The translations under genes and the position numbers were made by a program. Positions 41,704 through 44,795 of a stretch of DNA of 44,795 bases are shown here, piece after piece (position 1 is the stretch's first letter; each line of letters opens with the position of its first letter). A model generated the notes under the pieces. The model was not told where the DNA came from and made no database searches. It saw nothing but the letters and a program-made list of their open reading frames with translations. The DNA is from Candidatus Pullichristensenella avicola. Lineage in GTDB: Bacteria; Bacillota; Clostridia; Christensenellales; Aristaeellaceae. Location of the stretch: assembly GCA_018711655.1 (NCBI GenBank), contig DVIA01000026.1:1-44795 (forward strand), read 5' to 3'.

Positions 41704-42860
41704 CTTCGCGGCTGACCGGGACGCTGATCGCCATGGCGGCGTTGTTGGCGACGGGGCTTTCCACGGGGGGCAAGATCTATTATCTGCTGTTTTACACGCT
41801 TCTTTTGCTGCTGGTTCTTTCCCTGGGATCGGTTTTGTGGGTGTTGTTTACCGCGCGCATCGAAATGCGCGGCGTCAAGCCCCGCGTCGAGCGCGGCGAA
41901 GCGCTGATGACCATTTTCACCGTCCGCCACGCTTCGCTTCTGCCGGTGTCGTCGCTGCGCATCCGCCTGAACGTGCCCTCGGCGTTTTCGGCCTCGCAGG
42001 AAATCAGCGTTTCCACGCCGCCGTTCAAAACGCGCACCTTCCGCTACATGGTGCGCTGCCCGCACCGGGGCAGTTACGAAGTGGGCGTGACCAAGCTGCG
42101 CGCCAAGGACATGTTCGGCCTGTTTTCCATTTCCCGCAAAAGCGGCATGCGCCTTTTGCGCGTGGACGTGTATCCCAAATCCTACGACGTGCCGTTTATG
42201 GAACTCAAGGCCGGCGACACGGGGCCGGAACTGCGCTCGCGCGCCACGGAGGACGCTTCTTCACCTTCGGATGTGCGCAAGTGGCAGGAGGGCGACGTGC
42301 TGAAAAAGGTACACTGGAAACTGACCATGCGCCGGCGCGAACTGATGGTGCGCACCTTTGAGGAATCCTCGCGGCCGGACACGCTGATCGTGCCCGACCT
42401 GGGCGAGATTTCGGCGCTGCCGGATCAGGCGCTGAGCATTGAGGACTGCGTGTGCGAGGTCTGCCTTTCCCAGGCCCGCGCCCAGATCGAGGAAGGCTAT
42501 CCCGTGCGCATGCCGCTTCTGAGCGCGCGCCCGGGCGAGGTGACGGGCCAGTTCCCGCAGGACTTTCCCGTGTTCGCCGAGGCCCTGATGCGCGTGAAGT
42601 TCGACAGCCCCTATCCCTACGAACAGGTGCAAATGCAGATGCTGCGGCGCACAACGCGCACGGGCGGCTGCGTGCTGGTCACGCCGCGGCTGACCACGCG
42701 CGTGGCCGATATGGCCCTGAAACTGGCGCGCTCCGGCGTGCGCGTGCGGCTGGTGTGGATCACCGACAGCCGCAACAGCCAGTCCCTGGAAATGATCGAA
42801 CGGCTGAAAATGGAAAATGTAGAGGCGCAACTTGCGGACCCCTGGGAGGGGGTTGCCTGA
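41700..42860 (+). CDS. DUF58 domain membrane protein
   Basis: The 386-aa product has two N-terminal membrane spans (LIAMAALLATGLS and YYLLFYTLLLLLVLSLGSVLWVLF) followed by a beta-rich region and the DUF58 signature PSDVRKWQEGDVLKKVHWKLTMRRRELMVRTFEE near residue 190. The C-terminal half (DTLIVPDLGEISALPDQ...) resembles a von Willebrand-type fold. DUF58 proteins are regular partners of MoxR ATPases and are presumed to be their membrane-linked substrates. The start ATG overlaps the moxR stop codon by one base step (ATGA). It is followed after 60 bases by the transglutaminase-like gene. Biochemical function is not established. Confidence 0.93.
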   Translation: MTSRLTGTLIAMAALLATGLSTGGKIYYLLFYTLLLLLVLSLGSVLWVLFTARIEMRGVKPRVERGEALMTIFTVRHASLLPVSSLRIRLNVPSAFSASQEISVSTPPFKTRTFRYMVRCPHRGSYEVGVTKLRAKDMFGLFSISRKSGMRLLRVDVYPKSYDVPFMELKAGDTGPELRSRATEDASSPSDVRKWQEGDVLKKVHWKLTMRRRELMVRTFEESSRPDTLIVPDLGEISALPDQALSIEDCVCEVCLSQARAQIEEGYPVRMPLLSARPGEVTGQFPQDFPVFAEALMRVKFDSPYPYEQVQMQMLRRTTRTGGCVLVTPRLTTRVADMALKLARSGVRVRLVWITDSRNSQSLEMIERLKMENVEAQLADPWEGVA

Positions 42861-42920
42861 GGCGCGGCTTGACGTTTCCGCGCTCCGCCGGACGGGCGCG
42901 CGGACAGGACAGAGGAGCAA

Positions 42921-44795
42921 ATGACCAGAACGCAGAAAATTCTTCGCATGTTGAGCACGGCGCTGATCGCGGCGATGCTATCCGGCGGCGTGGCAAACAC
43001 CATATTGAGCGCCTCGGCGCTGATGCCGGCGTGGCCGCTGGCCTACCTGTGGGGGCTGGGCGCGGCGCTCCTGGGCGCGGCCATGTCTCTTGGCACGGCC
43101 GCGCTGATCGCCGGCCTTGCGGCGTTGGCGGCGTTTTTGGGCCTGGCGCTGCTTGGCGGGGCCTTTGGCGCGCGCGAATTGATCGAGGCCATGCGCCTTG
43201 CCTGGAATACGGGCGAATGGGCGGATGTGGCATCGCACGGCCCGGCCGCGGCGATGCTGCTGGGGGTCGTGCTCGGCGTTCTGTTTTTCGCCCTGGTCAA
43301 AAGCCGGGAGGGCGTGTTTTTCGCGGCGCTGATCTCGCTGGCGGCGGTGGTGGTTTCCTGCGCGCTCAATGAGGAGATGGGCGTGGGCGTCGCCGTGCCG
43401 GCGCTGATCTCGCTGGCGGCGGCCTATGCGCACACCTCGGAGGTAGAGCGCGACGTGCGCGGCTACGCCCGCGCGCTCGTGCCGGCGACGTTGGCGGTGC
43501 TGATCGCCTTCATGCTCGTGCCGCAGGGGCGCGCCACCTGGACGCCTCTGGAAAACGCCGCCAATCGCCTGCGCAATACCTTTGAGGATTACTTCCGCTA
43601 CGATCAGGTGCGTCAGGCCTTTTCCCTGCAGGAGCGCGGCTACAACTACAGCGCGCAGGACGGCGAGAGCCAGGTCAACCGCCTCGGCGGCCCCGCCAAC
43701 CCGGATATGACCGCCGTGATGCGCGTGCGCGCCGACGCGGACATGCTTTTGCGCGGCACCATCCGCACTGAGTACACCGGCTATTCCTGGATCGACAGCG
43801 GCGAAAACGCCCGCTATCTGTACTACGATTTCACCCGCCGCGGCGTGCGCGCCGAAGTGTTCGCCGCCGAGGCCGTTCCCTCGGCGGAGGGCGCCTTTGC
43901 CTCCGCCGGGGCCGAGGTGGAGATGCTCGACGACGGCACCAGCACGCTCTTTGTCCCGCATCGGCTCGCGGATTTTTCCATGGGCCTGGAAAACGCCGTA
44001 TACTACAACACCGCCGGAGAGATCTTTCTGGCGCGCAACGTCCAGGCGGGCGACAGCTACGCCTTCACCGCCTATTTGCAGGCCGACGAGGCCGCGCTGG
44101 AGCGCCTGACGCTGGAAAACGCCTCCGTCGAGGACGAGGGCTACGCGCAGGCCGCGCAGACCTGCCTCGCCCTGCCAGAAGCCGTGGAACAGGGCGTGTA
44201 CGACCTGGCTGCGCAGATCACCGCCGGCGCCCAGGGCCAGTACGCCAAGGCCGCCGCCATTCGCGATTGGCTGGCCGTGAACTGCGCCTATACGCTGACG
44301 GTGGACTATCCGCCGCAGGATCGGGATTTTGTTTCCTACTTCCTTCTGGATTCCCGCGAAGGCTATTGCAGCTATTTTGCCAGCGCCATGGCCGTGCTCT
44401 GCCGCGCCGCGGGGCTGCCCGCGCGCTATGTGGAGGGCTATACCCTGGAGGCCGTGCCGGGCGAGGAGGTCGTCCTTACCGGCGAAAACGCGCACGCCTG
44501 GGTGGAGGTCTACTTCAACGGCGTGGGCTGGCTTTCTTTCGATCCCACCGCCGCCGCCCGGGAGGGGAGCGGCGAGGCGCAGAACCAGGGCCTGCACGAC
44601 GCGGACGGGGCCTCGCAGGGCGGCGAGGGCCTGCCGTTGCCGGAGGGGAGCGAGCCTACGCCTCCGCCGGCGCACCCGGGCGAAGCGCCCACGCCGGACC
44701 TGTCCGGCGCGACGCCCACCCCGCTGCCGCCGGAGGACGGCTCCGCGCCCAGCCCCACGCCGCCCGACAGCGCCGAAAACGACCCCACTCCCAGC
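42921..44795 (+). CDS. Transglutaminase-like membrane protein (3' end missing)
   Basis: The first 625 residues lie in the window; the frame is still open at its edge. About six membrane spans fill residues 10-200 ([52 protein letters not shown] and others). An extracellular region follows, with a transglutaminase-type cysteine protease fold whose triad reads C483 ([29 protein letters not shown]), H525 ([11 protein letters not shown]) and D541 (SFDPT). After about residue 550 it becomes a Pro/Thr/Ser/Glu-rich linker; in this family a final membrane span usually comes next, beyond the window. GAGGAG lies 3 bases before the ATG. It completes the moxR-DUF58-transglutaminase module, likely involved in envelope protein or peptidoglycan processing. 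Confidence 0.92.
   Translation, partial: MTRTQKILRMLSTALIAAMLSGGVANTILSASALMPAWPLAYLWGLGAALLGAAMSLGTAALIAGLAALAAFLGLALLGGAFGARELIEAMRLAWNTGEWADVASHGPAAAMLLGVVLGVLFFALVKSREGVFFAALISLAAVVVSCALNEEMGVGVAVPALISLAAAYAHTSEVERDVRGYARALVPATLAVLIAFMLVPQGRATWTPLENAANRLRNTFEDYFRYDQVRQAFSLQERGYNYSAQDGESQVNRLGGPANPDMTAVMRVRADADMLLRGTIRTEYTGYSWIDSGENARYLYYDFTRRGVRAEVFAAEAVPSAEGAFASAGAEVEMLDDGTSTLFVPHRLADFSMGLENAVYYNTAGEIFLARNVQAGDSYAFTAYLQADEAALERLTLENASVEDEGYAQAAQTCLALPEAVEQGVYDLAAQITAGAQGQYAKAAAIRDWLAVNCAYTLTVDYPPQDRDFVSYFLLDSREGYCSYFASAMAVLCRAAGLPARYVEGYTLEAVPGEEVVLTGENAHAWVEVYFNGVGWLSFDPTAAAREGSGEAQNQGLHDADGASQGGEGLPLPEGSEPTPPPAHPGEAPTPDLSGATPTPLPPEDGSAPSPTPPDSAENDPTPS

Overview
The window looks like chromosomal DNA of an anaerobic, GC-rich member of the Bacillota (Clostridia). 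This is inferred from gene content: PPi-dependent phosphofructokinase plus pyruvate phosphate dikinase, rubrerythrin and rubredoxin proteins under a PerR-type regulator, a DUF512-der-plsY block, a Na+-pumping decarboxylase beta subunit, a clostridial-type thymidine kinase, and a BclA-like collagen-repeat protein that hints at spores. The genus cannot be told from sequence alone. No rRNA, tRNA, CRISPR array, transposase or prophage gene was seen. Promoters are sigma-A-like, several with a TTGCCN or TTGACN -35 and a 17-bp spacer.

Layout. 0.2-2.8 kb (-): ppdK. 3.0-7.9 kb (+): DUF512 radical-SAM protein, der, plsY and xylB in a tightly packed operon ended by a terminator. 7.9-9.8 kb (+): a ComEC-like beta-lactamase-fold lipoprotein and a first AraC regulator. 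10.3-12.6 kb: a 79-aa gene (-) facing two further AraC regulators (+) whose leaders carry the same paired direct repeat at matching distances from their promoters. 13.0-17.7 kb (-): a 1577-aa secreted Ig-like protein ending in a caspase-like peptidase domain. 18.1-20.2 kb (-): XRE/S24-like regulator, PHP phosphoesterase and HD phosphohydrolase. 20.8-22.0 kb (+): two small secreted proteins, the second with a 9-residue repeat. 22.7-24.9 kb (-): perR, a two-rubredoxin protein and a ferredoxin-rubrerythrin fusion, an oxidative-stress operon with two PerR-type boxes at its promoter. 25.6-27.8 kb (-): PPi-phosphofructokinase and a membrane-anchored metallophosphoesterase. 27.9-29.8 kb (+): collagen-like protein. 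29.8-31.3 kb (-): oadB and a small gamma-like subunit. 31.6-32.2 kb (+): a secreted protein of four 49-residue repeats. 33.0-34.4 kb (-): thymidine kinase fused to a GNAT domain, and gtrA. 34.5-35.7 kb (+): tmcAL. 35.7-36.8 kb (-): two small membrane proteins. 37.2-40.6 kb (-): birA, nnrD/E, an unknown gene and an UlaG-like hydrolase in one overlapping operon. 40.8-44.8 kb (+): moxR, DUF58 and a transglutaminase-like membrane protein that runs off the window.

How the parts work together. ppdK and pfp belong to PPi-linked glycolysis. The perR operon is a peroxide and oxygen defence unit. moxR-DUF58-transglutaminase is a conserved envelope module. plsY and der serve lipid and ribosome biogenesis, birA and nnrD/E cofactor maintenance. 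The surface or spore proteins (Ig-caspase, collagen-like, 49-aa repeat, EGGMPEGIP repeat) are the accessory part.

The most interesting structures are the shared operator pairs of the AraC genes, the in-frame ferredoxin-rubrerythrin and thymidine kinase-GNAT fusions, the 49-residue repeat protein behind a consensus promoter, and multiplied hairpin repeats in the gaps between convergent genes. All calls come from reading the sequence; no database search was possible.
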